This document shows, one piece after another, positions 1 to 7,900 of a DNA stretch of 33,657 nucleotides. Source of the stretch: JADJTT01 sp049306275 (GTDB lineage Bacteria > Bacteroidota > Bacteroidia > Chitinophagales > Saprospiraceae). The stretch covers positions 1-33,657 of the forward strand of contig JBAQQB010000052.1 in assembly GCA_049306275.1 (NCBI GenBank), written 5' to 3'. Position 1 is the first letter of the stretch; the number at the start of each line of letters is the position of its first letter. Made by a program: the position numbers and the translations under genes. The notes beneath the pieces are model-generated. The model did not search any database and had not been told where the DNA came from. It saw only the letters and a program-made list of their open reading frames with translations.

Positions 1-130
1 CGGTTTTAGGCAAAGCGGCGAAAGCCTTGTTTTTTTGGTACTTTTTCAACAAGGAAAAAGTACATGTCAAGCAAAGCATAACAATGTGCTCTTTACCCCT
101 GGCATGTGTCGAAGAGGACTTCGACACTAC
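1..130. repeat. Dispersed intergenic repeat, copy 1
   Basis: Bases 1-64 are identical to bases 707-770. Both copies contain a 9-bp stem (GTACTTTTT at 38-46 against AAAAAGTAC at 55-63). The two copies then diverge and converge again on a second hairpin, GTGTCGAAG (106-114) against CTTCGACAC (119-127), followed by CTAC. The copy touches the window edge, so its left end is unknown. I see no credible coding sequence in 1-183. Confidence 0.8.
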
Positions 131-183
131 ATCAGGACCGCATCAAATCCATCAAACAAATGGGCGCCCTTTGAGTAAAAAAC

Positions 184-220
184 AAAAACCCCTTAACCAT
201 CAATCAGTTAAGGGGTTTTT
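184..220 (-). terminator. Intrinsic terminator of the tRNA transcript
   Basis: A 14-bp perfect inverted repeat (184-197 against 207-220, core CCCCTTAAC) whose minus-strand reading ends in a T tract. It starts 3 bases beyond the 3' end of the tRNA-Arg gene on the same strand, so it should end the tRNA-Lys/tRNA-Arg transcript. Confidence 0.85.
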
Positions 221-222
221 CG

Positions 223-294
223 TAGCCCCGCCAGGAATCGAACCTGGATCTTAGGCTCCGGAAACCTACATACTATCCGTTGTACTACAGGGCC
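223..294 (-). tRNA. tRNA-Arg (anticodon CCG)
   Basis: Read on the minus strand, the sequence folds as a full cloverleaf. The acceptor GGCCCTG pairs with CGGGGCT with G-T wobbles, and there is a 4-bp D stem. The anticodon stem TAGGT/GCCTA encloses the loop TTCCGGA, giving anticodon CCG. The T arm is CCAGG-TTCGATT-CCTGG, and the discriminator is A. CCA is not encoded. The variable loop is only 4 nt. It lies downstream of tRNA-Lys on the same strand and ahead of a strong terminator, so the two are probably cotranscribed. Confidence 0.95.
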
Positions 295-303
295 GAAAAC
301 AAC

Positions 304-338
304 GAGAGTTAGAGTTAGCTCTTCTAACCCTAACTCTC
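304..338. repeat. Inverted repeat in the tRNA spacer
   Basis: GAGAGTTAGAGTTAG (304-318) is matched by CTAACCCTAACTCTC (324-338) with one mismatch around a 5-nt loop. It fills most of the 54-nt spacer between the two tRNAs. It would form a stem in the precursor transcript and has no T tract of its own. It could be a processing structure or simply one more of the short-period palindromes that fill spacers in this window. Confidence 0.7.
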
Positions 339-348
339 TCCATTTTCG

Positions 349-421
349 TGATCCCGCTGGGACTCGAACCCAGGACCCCTTGATTAAAAGTCAAGTGCTC
401 TACCGGCTGAGCTACGAGATC
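349..421 (-). tRNA. tRNA-Lys (anticodon TTT)
   Basis: The minus-strand sequence gives a standard cloverleaf of 73 nt. The acceptor GATCTCG pairs with CGGGATC, and the D arm is GCTCAGCCGGTAGAGC. The anticodon stem CTTGA/TCAAG holds loop CTTTTAA, giving anticodon TTT. The variable loop is GGGTC, the T arm is CTGGG-TTCGAGT-CCCAG, and the discriminator is A. CCA is not encoded. It is the first gene of a two-tRNA transcript with a recognisable promoter 39 bases upstream. Confidence 0.97.
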
Positions 422-459
422 TTCGGAAGGCTTATCCCTCCCTTTTTAAAAAAGCGTTG

Positions 460-489
460 CAAATATACGCACTTCTTCCGAATACACAA
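460..489 (-). promoter_or_regulatory. Bacteroidota-type promoter of the tRNA pair
   Basis: On the minus strand a TTG (487-489) is followed after 19 bases by TATATTTG (460-467). This matches the Bacteroidota primary sigma-factor consensus TTG-N17-23-TAnnTTTG. The tRNA-Lys 5' end lies 39 bases downstream of the -7 box, leaving a short leader to be removed by RNase P. Confidence 0.7.
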
Positions 490-706
490 GCTTTTCAACG
501 AATCTTTCTACAAAGTTTAGAAGTTTAGACGCCGTTTCCACCCGGCCTTAGCCGGTTTGCCGTCAAGAAACCGGCTGGAATGAAGCCCCCTTCGATGTGC
601 AATCTGCTGAAGACCGGATGCAGGCTGGCTACTGTTTGAGCAAAACGGACACGGAGCCTCCCCTCTACATCCCGTGCGAGTTTAGCCAGCCCGGCGGAAT
701 GAAAGC
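490..706. other. Gene-free stretch between tRNA promoter and repeat copy 2
   Basis: Short ORFs exist on both strands, but none resembles a known protein or has a convincing start. The stretch carries a GTTTAGAAGTTTAG direct duplication (516-529) and two related segments reading GGAATGAAGCC and GGAATGAAAGCC, which suggests decayed repeat sequence. I see nothing else in it. Confidence 0.5.
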
Positions 707-823
707 CGGTTTTAGGCAAAGCGGCGAAAGCCTTGTTTTTTTGGTACTTTTTCAACAAGGAAAAAGTACACGCCAAGCCAAATCTCCTATACCGTGCTTG
801 TGTCGAAGGGGACTTCGACACTA
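707..823. repeat. Dispersed intergenic repeat, copy 2
   Basis: The first 64 bases are identical to bases 1-64, including the GTACTTTTT/AAAAAGTAC stem (744-752 against 761-769). The right end is the hairpin GTGTCGAAG (800-808) against CTTCGACAC (813-821) followed by TAC, as in copy 1. The last base of the hairpin is the first base of the CTA that reads as the TAG stop of the minus-strand HAD gene, so this copy forms the start of that gene's 3' untranslated region. Confidence 0.8.
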
Positions 824-1522
824 CTCCCCCGGCGGCCTCGCCTCCATCACCGCCTCCACAAACCCCTCATAATCCTCAAAACTCGTAAACACATGCCCCA
901 CGCCCTCCCGCCGCAATAACTCCACATCGCCCTTTACCCGGATGCCGACGAAGTCGAGCCGCATGCGCGCCGTGGTGCGCACATCCCATAGCGCGTCGCC
1001 GATGTAGACGACGCGCAGGGGGGCCTCGTGCCGCGACTGTATCTCGCCGATGGCCTCCTGCAAGATGTCCTCCCGCGTGCGCTTGTGATCGGCGCCGATG
1101 AGGGGCACCGTGACGATGGGAAAGCCCAGGTAGTCGAGCTTGTAGGTGGCCGGACGCTTCCAGCCGCCCGTGGCGATGCCCAGCACAAAACGCTCGTCGC
1201 CGAGCAGGCGGCCCAGGGCCTGCCGCGCAAAGGGCACCTCGCGGTAGGGACTGTCGTCTACCCTCCGCTTGGCCTCCATCCGGGCGATGTAGCGGTCCTG
1301 AAACAACTCGATCTCCTCCCAGGCGCAGGCGCGCCCGAAATGCTCCATCAGCACCGACTCCAGAATGGTGGTGTCGGTCACATGCGGATACGTATGCCAG
1401 TCGATGGTTGGAAACGGCCGCTGGTACAGCTCCTCGTAGGTCTCTGCAAAACTCAGGCTGTCATTCCGCGAAGAATGAACCAGGGTGCCGTCGACGTCGA
1501 AAAGTAGCAATATTTTGTTCAT
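821..1522 (-). CDS. HAD-superfamily hydrolase (phosphoglycolate phosphatase-like)
   Basis: This 233-residue protein is a haloacid-dehalogenase-type phosphatase, probably cytosolic. Motif I is DVDGT at residues 9-13 (Asp9 would be the nucleophile and Asp11 the acid/base). A cap region of about 80 residues follows. The motif II region is IATGGW, and motif IV is IGDALWDV, which supplies the magnesium-binding acid. Length and motif spacing fit subfamily IA, which includes phosphoglycolate and pyrophosphate phosphatases. The substrate cannot be read from sequence. The gene stands alone on the minus strand, with repeat sequence at both ends: its TAG stop overlaps the 707-823 repeat, and its ATG borders a GTTTAGA-type palindrome. 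Family assignment is firm; substrate is unknown. Confidence 0.9.
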   Translation of the reverse strand: MNKILLLFDVDGTLVHSSRNDSLSFAETYEELYQRPFPTIDWHTYPHVTDTTILESVLMEHFGRACAWEEIELFQDRYIARMEAKRRVDDSPYREVPFARQALGRLLGDERFVLGIATGGWKRPATYKLDYLGFPIVTVPLIGADHKRTREDILQEAIGEIQSRHEAPLRVVYIGDALWDVRTTARMRLDFVGIRVKGDVELLRREGVGHVFTSFEDYEGFVEAVMEARPPGE

Positions 1523-1594
1523 GAAAAGTTTAGAAGTATATGAGGGTATAAGTTTAGAGGGGCTAAACTTCTAACCCCATAAACTTATAAACTA
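1523..1594. repeat. GTTTAGA-type palindromic spacer
   Basis: The spacer between the DUF4403 stop and the HAD start consists of GTTTAGA/TAAACTT-like words in both orientations. The clearest stem is AAGTTTAG (1551-1558) against CTAAACTT (1563-1570) with a 4-nt loop. The same GTTTAGAAG word occurs near 516-529. No promoter or terminator with a T tract is evident. Confidence 0.55.
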
Positions 1595-2959
1595 TCATTG
1601 TATCGAAAGCCCCTCCACATCCACCTGCATATCGCCTTTCATGCCGATCCAGACGCGCATGGCGTCGGGGGTGAGGAATATCTGGTCGACGCTGAGGCGG
1701 GAGAGCTGGCCCTGGAGGAAGATGCCGGGGGCCACTTCCACGTGTTTCATCTCTTCCTGAAGGGTCTTTTTGGCGTTGTCGAGGTAGTAGTTGAGGTAGT
1801 AGTCGAGGCTCTTGCGGATCTCGTTCTTGAAAACGCCCTTGAATAGCCAGCCCAGGGTCTTGTGCAACAGGTTCTTGGTCTTGAGCTCGATGTCGAGGTC
1901 TTCCAGCTCGATCTTCTTTCTTTCTTCCGAATACCGGGGCGTGCCCAACAGGTTGATGGCGCCGTTATAGCTGCCCGCCAGCATGGTCTGCACGGCCAGC
2001 TGGTCGCCCTGGCGGAAGAGCTTCAGGTCCTTTACCTCCACGTAGCGGCGCTTGCCTTGCTCGAAGCGCTGCCCCACCAGACTCTCCTTGGCCATGCGCT
2101 CGGCCTCGGCGAGGGGCACATCGGCCTGCAGCATCAGCGACAAGCCTTTGGCCTCCTCCTTGCGCCATTGCAGCTTCGGCAAAGCCGAGGGGGGAATGGA
2201 GTCGGGCTCCTGGCCCATCACCACCGCCAGTTCTGTCTCCAGGCCAATGGTGGCCTTGACGGTGTCGAGGTTAGTCTGGAAAGGCGTCATGTAGATCGAG
2301 CGCGGACGCATGATCATCCAGGCGCCGTATTCTTCGGAAAGCAGGAATGGGTCGTGCAGCATGCTCCAGGCCGACTCCACCTCCTTGCGCAGGTCGAGGT
2401 TGGCCTTGACCTGGTCGTCGATCGCGCTGGTCAGCTTCTTGCGGCTGTTCTTGATCACCAGGTCGGCCACGAATTGCAGGGGGATATCCACCAGGGCCGT
2501 TTTCAGCACCGGCTTTTTGAGCCACTGGTAGTCGACCAGCTCGGTGTGCGTGGTCAGCTTCCAGTCGTCGCCGATCTGGTAGCGGGTCTTGAAATTGAGG
2601 TTGAGGGCGCCCGTGCCTTCCAGATTGGCCAGCCGCATTTTTTTCCGCACCCACAAATCGACGGGTACCTTGTAGAAGATCTCCTGCCCGGTGATCTGTA
2701 TTTGTATATCTGAGGCCTTCATGGCCCGTATTTCCAGGTTTTCTCCGTCGGCTTTCTTATCATTGTACAGCGTATCGCCCAGCTGCCGGTTGATATCGTA
2801 CTGCAAATGCAGCCGGTGCAGGCGCACAGGGATCTCTATGACCGAAACCGGCAGCGGCGGTATGGTAATGGAATCAGCGGCCCCCAGGGCTCCCATGGTT
2901 TGAATAGCCAGGAAAAACATACCTAATGTGAACGTGTGGTGGAGGGAAGGAGTTCTCAT
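1595..2959 (-). CDS. DUF4403-family exported protein
   Basis: The product has 454 residues with an N-terminal signal peptide (hydrophobic stretch about residues 9-28, ending near GALGA). The body alternates beta-strand-like segments with conserved-looking elements such as IPVRLHRLHLQYDIN near the start. A central region matches the DUF4403 pattern as I remember it: repeated lipid-binding-like halves with ladders of charged and hydrophobic residues. DUF4403 proteins are exported proteins of unknown function, common in Bacteroidota. No lipobox Cys is visible, so a periplasmic location is more likely than lipoprotein anchoring. It is divergent from the twin-PDZ protein with a 90-base gap made largely of GTGAAA repeats. 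Family assignment is from memory and moderately sure. Confidence 0.75.
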   Translation of the reverse strand: MRTPSLHHTFTLGMFFLAIQTMGALGAADSITIPPLPVSVIEIPVRLHRLHLQYDINRQLGDTLYNDKKADGENLEIRAMKASDIQIQITGQEIFYKVPVDLWVRKKMRLANLEGTGALNLNFKTRYQIGDDWKLTTHTELVDYQWLKKPVLKTALVDIPLQFVADLVIKNSRKKLTSAIDDQVKANLDLRKEVESAWSMLHDPFLLSEEYGAWMIMRPRSIYMTPFQTNLDTVKATIGLETELAVVMGQEPDSIPPSALPKLQWRKEEAKGLSLMLQADVPLAEAERMAKESLVGQRFEQGKRRYVEVKDLKLFRQGDQLAVQTMLAGSYNGAINLLGTPRYSEERKKIELEDLDIELKTKNLLHKTLGWLFKGVFKNEIRKSLDYYLNYYLDNAKKTLQEEMKHVEVAPGIFLQGQLSRLSVDQIFLTPDAMRVWIGMKGDMQVDVEGLSIQ

Positions 2960-2963
2960 TCAA

Positions 2964-2994
2964 GTGAAAAAGTGAAAGGGTGAAAAAGTGAAAG
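2964..2994. repeat. GTGAAAAA/GTGAAAGG microsatellite
   Basis: Four 7-8 bp units of the GTGAAAAA/GTGAAAGG type lie in tandem directly upstream of the DUF4403 start, in the 90-base divergent spacer. Related tracts occur at 19352-19398, 23394-23442 and 26691-26725. I could not place a clean TAnnTTTG promoter for either divergent gene here; GACATTTG near 3008 is the closest match for the plus-strand gene. Confidence 0.6.
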
Positions 2995-3049
2995 GCAACC
3001 TATTTTAGGGACATTTGTCATTGAACGTGGACGAAAATAAAACACAGAG

Positions 3050-4267
3050 ATGAAACGACTTATTTTATTGCAAATTTTTAGTGCGGCAGTTGCCGTTGCG
3101 GCAACTGCGCAGCCAAATAGCGTTCCTGCCCCGGCGCCGCAGGCGGATGTCTGGGTGGAACAGCAACAGGAAAAGGGCTTCATGGGCATCTACGCCGAGA
3201 TCATTTCTCCGGAAAAGGCCTCGAAAATGGGGCTGGAACACAACTACGGAACCCTGGTGGTGGGCGTCATCCCCAACACCGGCGCCGACAAGGCGGGCTT
3301 GCAACTCTTCGACTACCTCTACGGCATTGACGCCTACCGGGCGGGCAAGGAACAGAACTTCGGCGTCATTCTGGCGAAATACAAACCCGGCGACAAAGCC
3401 AAGATCTACCTGATCCGCAAGGGCGAAACCAGGACGGTGGACCTCACCTTCGGCAAGCGCCCCGAGATGATAGAGAAGAAGGAAATGAACAAGTGCGAAG
3501 ATACTTTCCTTGGCGTCACCCCCGACGAATCGGTCGATCCCAATTCCGTTGACGGCGTCAAGATCGCTCCCATAAAAAACTCCACCGCCCTCGATCTTGG
3601 CCTGGCCGCCGGCGACGTGATCAAGACCATCAACGGCTACAAAATGTACGACTGGGACGACATCAGCTACGTGCTCGACAATATGAAGGTCGGCGAAACC
3701 ATCTCCGTCACTTATGAGCGCAACGGCAAGGCGCAAAAAGGCTCGGCCAGGCTCAGGTCTTTCGCCGAAACCAAGAAGTGCAAGGACTGCGACTGCTCCG
3801 ATCTGGAGGAAATGGAATTCGATATCAGGGTTGACATCCCCGAAATCCGGATCGAAGTTCCCTCCCCGCCCAGGCCACCCGCTCCGCCTGCGCCTCCCGC
3901 CGTCACCGACGTGGCTTCCCTGAAAGTGGACATCCAGGACCTGAGCGGCGATGAAGTCCGGCAACTCAACGAAAAGTTCAACGCCCGGCTGTCGTCCGAC
4001 AACACCCTCAACGTGCAGAACCTCAGGCTGAGCGCCAACCCCTCGGAGGGCAATTTCAACCTGTCGTTCAACCTGCCGCAGGAAGGCAACACGCAGGTCC
4101 GTGCCCTCAACTCCAAAGGCCGCGTCATCTACGAATACGACCTCGGCTCCTTCTCCGGCGCTTTCAACGACGCCGTCGATATTTCGCAGAATGGCCCCGG
4201 TATTTATTTCCTGGAAATCAAACAGGGCAGCAAGGCCCGGGTGAAGAAGATTTTGCTGAGTATGTGA
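3050..4267 (+). CDS. Secreted twin-PDZ protein with T9SS sorting domain
   Basis: The 405-residue protein begins with a signal peptide (about residues 1-20, ending ATAQ). It has two PDZ-like domains, about 40-130 and 145-240; each has a GxxG-type ligand loop and an 'xAGLxxxDxI' segment (DKAGLQLFDYLYGID and DLGLAAGDVIKTING). Next come a Cys-rich patch (KKCKDCDCSD), an acidic segment and a Pro-rich linker (about 280-295). A C-terminal domain of about 75 residues contains LSANPSEGNFNLSF and ends in GIYFLEIKQG...KKILLSM, the hallmark of a T9SS type A sorting signal. No protease domain is present, so this is not a DegP/HtrA enzyme. I infer a surface-exposed or secreted binding protein. A large palindrome follows the stop. 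Confidence 0.85.
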   Translation: MKRLILLQIFSAAVAVAATAQPNSVPAPAPQADVWVEQQQEKGFMGIYAEIISPEKASKMGLEHNYGTLVVGVIPNTGADKAGLQLFDYLYGIDAYRAGKEQNFGVILAKYKPGDKAKIYLIRKGETRTVDLTFGKRPEMIEKKEMNKCEDTFLGVTPDESVDPNSVDGVKIAPIKNSTALDLGLAAGDVIKTINGYKMYDWDDISYVLDNMKVGETISVTYERNGKAQKGSARLRSFAETKKCKDCDCSDLEEMEFDIRVDIPEIRIEVPSPPRPPAPPAPPAVTDVASLKVDIQDLSGDEVRQLNEKFNARLSSDNTLNVQNLRLSANPSEGNFNLSFNLPQEGNTQVRALNSKGRVIYEYDLGSFSGAFNDAVDISQNGPGIYFLEIKQGSKARVKKILLSM

Positions 4268-4271
4268 CCAA

Positions 4272-4378
4272 TGGGGGCGCCAAATTTATTTGGCGCTGGG
4301 TTCCGGCAATTTATTGGCGGCGCATGGTAATACCGAATAAATTCGGTGTACCATGCGCCAAATAAATTTGGCGCCCCA
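4272..4378. repeat. Cruciform-like nested palindrome
   Basis: The outer arms (4273-4296 and 4355-4378) are 24-bp inverted complements differing by one extra G. Each outer arm is itself palindromic around AAATTTATTT/AAATAAATTT. The inner hairpin has a perfect stem 4320-4329 against 4349-4358 (GCGCATGGTA/TACCATGCGC) and a second stem 4332-4338 against 4341-4347 (ACCGAAT/ATTCGGT). It begins 5 bases after the stop of the PDZ gene and may act as its transcript end, though no T tract follows. It resembles REP/BIME-type or MITE-like elements; no transposase is present. Confidence 0.85.
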
Positions 4379-4391
4379 CTGGAGCGGAAAC

Positions 4392-4428
4392 AAAAAAAGC
4401 TCCTGCCGGCAAACATGCCAGCAGGAGC
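4392..4428 (-). terminator. Intrinsic terminator, minus strand
   Basis: The stem GCTCCTGC (4399-4406) against GCAGGAGC (4421-4428) is followed on the minus strand by seven T residues (4392-4398). It lies 40 bases downstream of the small minus-strand membrane ORF at 4469-4675 and supports transcription of that ORF. Confidence 0.75.
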
Positions 4429-4468
4429 AAAAAATCCACTCCAAATTATTTCTTTACCCTTGCGGGCT

Positions 4469-4675
4469 TTAATTGTCAGACATAACCTCCCCTACCGCGA
4501 CGCGATACGCAGCTGCGGGAAGTGTTCGTTCCACTGTTTCTTGTTCCGCCGGATTGGCGTTTTTGCGGCCGGGTATGCCGAAACTCAGCAGGTAAAAGGC
4601 CAATAAGAGGAGGAAACCCAGCCAGGCGTGCAACATGGCCCGCTTCCAACCTGATTCAGTTGTAGTCGTTCTCAT
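4469..4675 (-). CDS. Small single-pass membrane protein, hypothetical
   Basis: This 68-residue ORF has a basic N-terminus (WKR) and one strong transmembrane segment (about residues 17-35, HAWLGFLLLLAFYLLSFGI). A polar, Glu/Ala-rich tail of about 33 residues follows. I do not recognise a family. Evidence that it is real: the ORF is followed by a well-formed intrinsic terminator on the same strand, and the hydrophobic profile is protein-like. Against it: no clear Shine-Dalgarno or TAnnTTTG promoter upstream, and the area is full of palindromes. It lies between two plus-strand genes. Topology is probably N-in with an extracytoplasmic tail. Confidence 0.5.
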   Translation of the reverse strand: MRTTTTESGWKRAMLHAWLGFLLLLAFYLLSFGIPGRKNANPAEQETVERTLPAAAYRVAVGEVMSDN

Positions 4676-4697
4676 AGGGAGACGGATTTAGTAGTTT

Positions 4698-4825
4698 TCT
4701 CTTCCCATCCAATACCGATTACCGGGATGGGGTTACACCATAGCGTGGGGGGAAGAGAAGTTCCGCTCCCTTTTGGATGCTGGCTGCTCCCGTCATGTTT
4801 TCCCTTCCATGGAAGGGAGCAGCCA
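4698..4825. repeat. Two nested hairpins upstream of the BNR gene
   Basis: First structure: outer stem TCTCTTCCC (4698-4706) against GGGAAGAGA (4750-4758), with a competing inner stem CCCATCC (4704-4710) against GGATGGG (4725-4731). Second structure: TGGCTGCTCCC (4781-4791) against GGGAGCAGCCA (4815-4825) enclosing the palindrome CCCTTCCATGGAAGGG (4802-4817). The remainder of 4676-4962 has no gene; I place the next start at 4963. Confidence 0.65.
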
Positions 4826-4962
4826 ACGCCCGGGGAATGACCTCTCATAGTACGTTGTCTTATCTATACCAAATAGCGTGCCAACTTTTTGAGGAAGCGG
4901 CAGGAGATAGAAAAAAGGGGATTTATTCCTATCTTCCCCTCCCTTTAAAATGCTTTGCTCAC

Positions 4963-7900
4963 ATGAGAAACTTCCTGCTTGTACTGCTGGCTTGCCTGTT
5001 GTCTGTTGCCGTTTTCGCGCAGCGGCAAAAAAAGGCCGCCCCCGCTCCTGTTCCTTCCCCCACTGACACGGCCTACCTCCATTCGCTCGAATGGCGCGAA
5101 CTAGGTCCCTTCCGCGGCGGACGCTCCTGCGCAGTGACGGGCGTGCCGGGCTCGCCCAACCTCTTTTATTTCGGCTCCACCGGGGGCGGCGTGTGGCGGA
5201 CCACCAATGGCGGACGCCATTGGGAAAATATCTCCGACGGCTTTTTCGGCGGCTCCATCGGCGCCATTGCCGTCAGCGAATCCGACCCCAACGTGATCTA
5301 CGCCGGCGGCGGCGAAAAGACCGTCCGCGGCAATGTATCCTTCGGATACGGGGTCTGGAAATCGGAAGACGCCGGCAAGACCTGGAAACAGGCGGGCCTG
5401 ACGCGGTCGCGGCAGATCGGACGCATCCGCATCCACCCCGATAACCCCGATATCGTGTTCGTAGCAGCCATGGGCAACCTCTTCGCTCCCGACGCCGAAC
5501 GCGGGGTCTTCCGCAGCCGCGACGGCGGGCAGACCTGGGAAAAAGTGCTCTTCGCCAACGACCTGGCCGGCGCGGTAGACATCACCTTCGATCCCAACAA
5601 CCCCCGCATCCTCTACGCCACCACCTGGCGGGTGCAACGCAGCCCCTACAGCCTCGAATCGGGCGGCGAAGGCTCAGGCATCTGGAAAAGCGCCGACGGC
5701 GGTACCACCTGGACCTCCCTGAGCAAGGCCCCCGGTATGCCCGAAGGGCCCCTGGGCATCATCGGCGTGACCGTCTCGCCCGCCAACTCCGACAGGGTTT
5801 GGGCCATCGTCGAGGCCAAAGAAGGCGGCGTGTTCCGCTCCGACGACGCGGGCAAGACCTGGAAACGGATCAACGAAGACCGCAGCCTCCGGCAGCGCGC
5901 CTGGTACTATACCCGCATCTACGCCCACCCCAACGACGAAGATATCGTGTTCGTGATGAATGTAGCCTACCACAAATCCAAAGACGGAGGCAAGACCTTC
6001 TCCTCCTACTACGCGCCTCACGGCGACCACCACGACCTCTGGATCGCCCCCGAAGACCCCGACCGCATGATCATCGGCGACGACGGCGGCGCGCAGATCA
6101 CCTACGACGGCGGAGAAACCTGGTCGACCTACCACAACCAGCCCACCGCACAGTTCTACCGCCTGACTACCGACAATCATTTCCCCTACCGCATCTACGC
6201 CGCCCAGCAAGACAACAGCACCGTGCGCCTCTTCCATCGCACCTCCGGCGGAACCATCGGCGACCGCGACTGGGAGGAAACCGCAGGCTGCGAATGCGGC
6301 TGGCTGGCCGTCGACCCCACCGACAACGACATCGTCTACGGCGGCTGCTACGGGGGCCTTATCGAGAGAAAAGACCACCGGAAAGACCTTTCCAGAAATA
6401 TCAACGTATGGCCCGACAACCCCATGGGCCACGGCGCCGAATCGATGAAATACCGCTTCCAGTGGAATTTCCCCATTCTTTTCTCCCCCCACAACCCCTC
6501 CAAGCTCTACGCGGCGTCCAACCACCTGCACGTCACCTACAACGGCGGCCAGAGCTGGGAGACCATCAGCCCCGACCTCACCCGCAACGACAGCGCCAAA
6601 CTGGGCGCCTCCGGCGGACCTATCACCAAAGACAACACTTCAGTCGAATATTACTGCACCATCTTCACCGTAGCCGAATCGCCGCTGAAAGAAGGCGTCA
6701 TCTGGACCGGCTCCGACGATGGGCTGATCCACCTGAGCCGCGACGGGGGCGGGAGTTGGGAGGACGTCACGCCGCCTGCCCTGCCCGAATGGGCGCAGAT
6801 CAACAGCATCGAGGCCGATCCCTTTCAGGAAGGCGGGCTCTACGTGGCCGCCACCCGCTACAAGCTGGGCGATTTCAAGCCCTACCTGTTCCGCACCAGC
6901 GACTACGGCAAGACCTGGACCCGCATCGACGCGGGCATCGGCGCGGAGCAGTTCACCCGCGTGGTGCGCGCCGACCCCAAACGCCGCGGCCTGCTCTACG
7001 CCGGCACGGAGAGCGGCATCTTCGTCTCTTTCGACGACGGCGCCAACTGGCAATCCTTCCAGCTCAACCTGCCCATCGTGCCCATCACCGACCTGGCGGT
7101 GAAAAACGACAACCTCATCGCCGCCACCCAGGGCCGCTCGCTCTGGATGATCGACGACCTGAGCCTGCTGCACCAGCTGTCGGACGAGCACCGCCAGAAA
7201 AAAACGGAGCTTTTCCAGCCCCTCGACGCCTGGCGCATGGGCGGCTATCAGCAGGGTCGCTCGAAGCTGGAAGGCAGGAATCACCCCGGCGGCGTCATGG
7301 TGCATTTTTACCTGGCGGAATGGACGGAGAAAGACACCCTTACCCTGACCTTCCGCGAAGAAGACGGCGACCTGATCAGGAGCTACAGCACGCATGCCAA
7401 AGAGAAAAAAGACAAGATTACCGTACATAAGGGCGCCAACCGCTTCGTCTGGGATATGCGCTACCCGGGCGGCAAGGACTTTGAAGGCATGATCATGTGG
7501 TGGGCTTCGCTCAACGGTCCCAAGGCCGTGCCCGGCAATTATACTGTAGAAATGGCAACGGGCGCTTTCCGGCAAAGCGCCGGCTTCCGTATCCTCGCCG
7601 ATCCGCGCTCGCCCTCCGGCCCCGCCGAGTTCCAGGCCCAGTTCGACTTCATCCAGCAAGTGCTGGGCAAGGTGTCGGAAGCCCATGAAGCCATCGGGGA
7701 GATCCGCGACATCCGCACACAGCTGAAGCACTACACCGGGCGGCTCAAAGACAGGGAAAACGCGAAGGACATCATCGATCAGGCCACCGCCATCGACTCT
7801 GTGCTCACCGAGGTGGAAGAGGCGCTGTATCAGACGAAGAACCGCAGCGGCCAGGACCCGCTCAACTTCCCCATCCGCCTGACCAACAAGCTGGCCCACC

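Noticed and set aside
525..872. Short overlapping ORFs of about 90-98 codons on both strands
   Set aside because: They run through the dispersed repeat, and no promoter or domain is visible.
4777..4962. N-terminal extension of the BNR protein from an ATG at 4777
   Set aside because: It overlaps a hairpin and hides the good signal peptide that starts at 4963.
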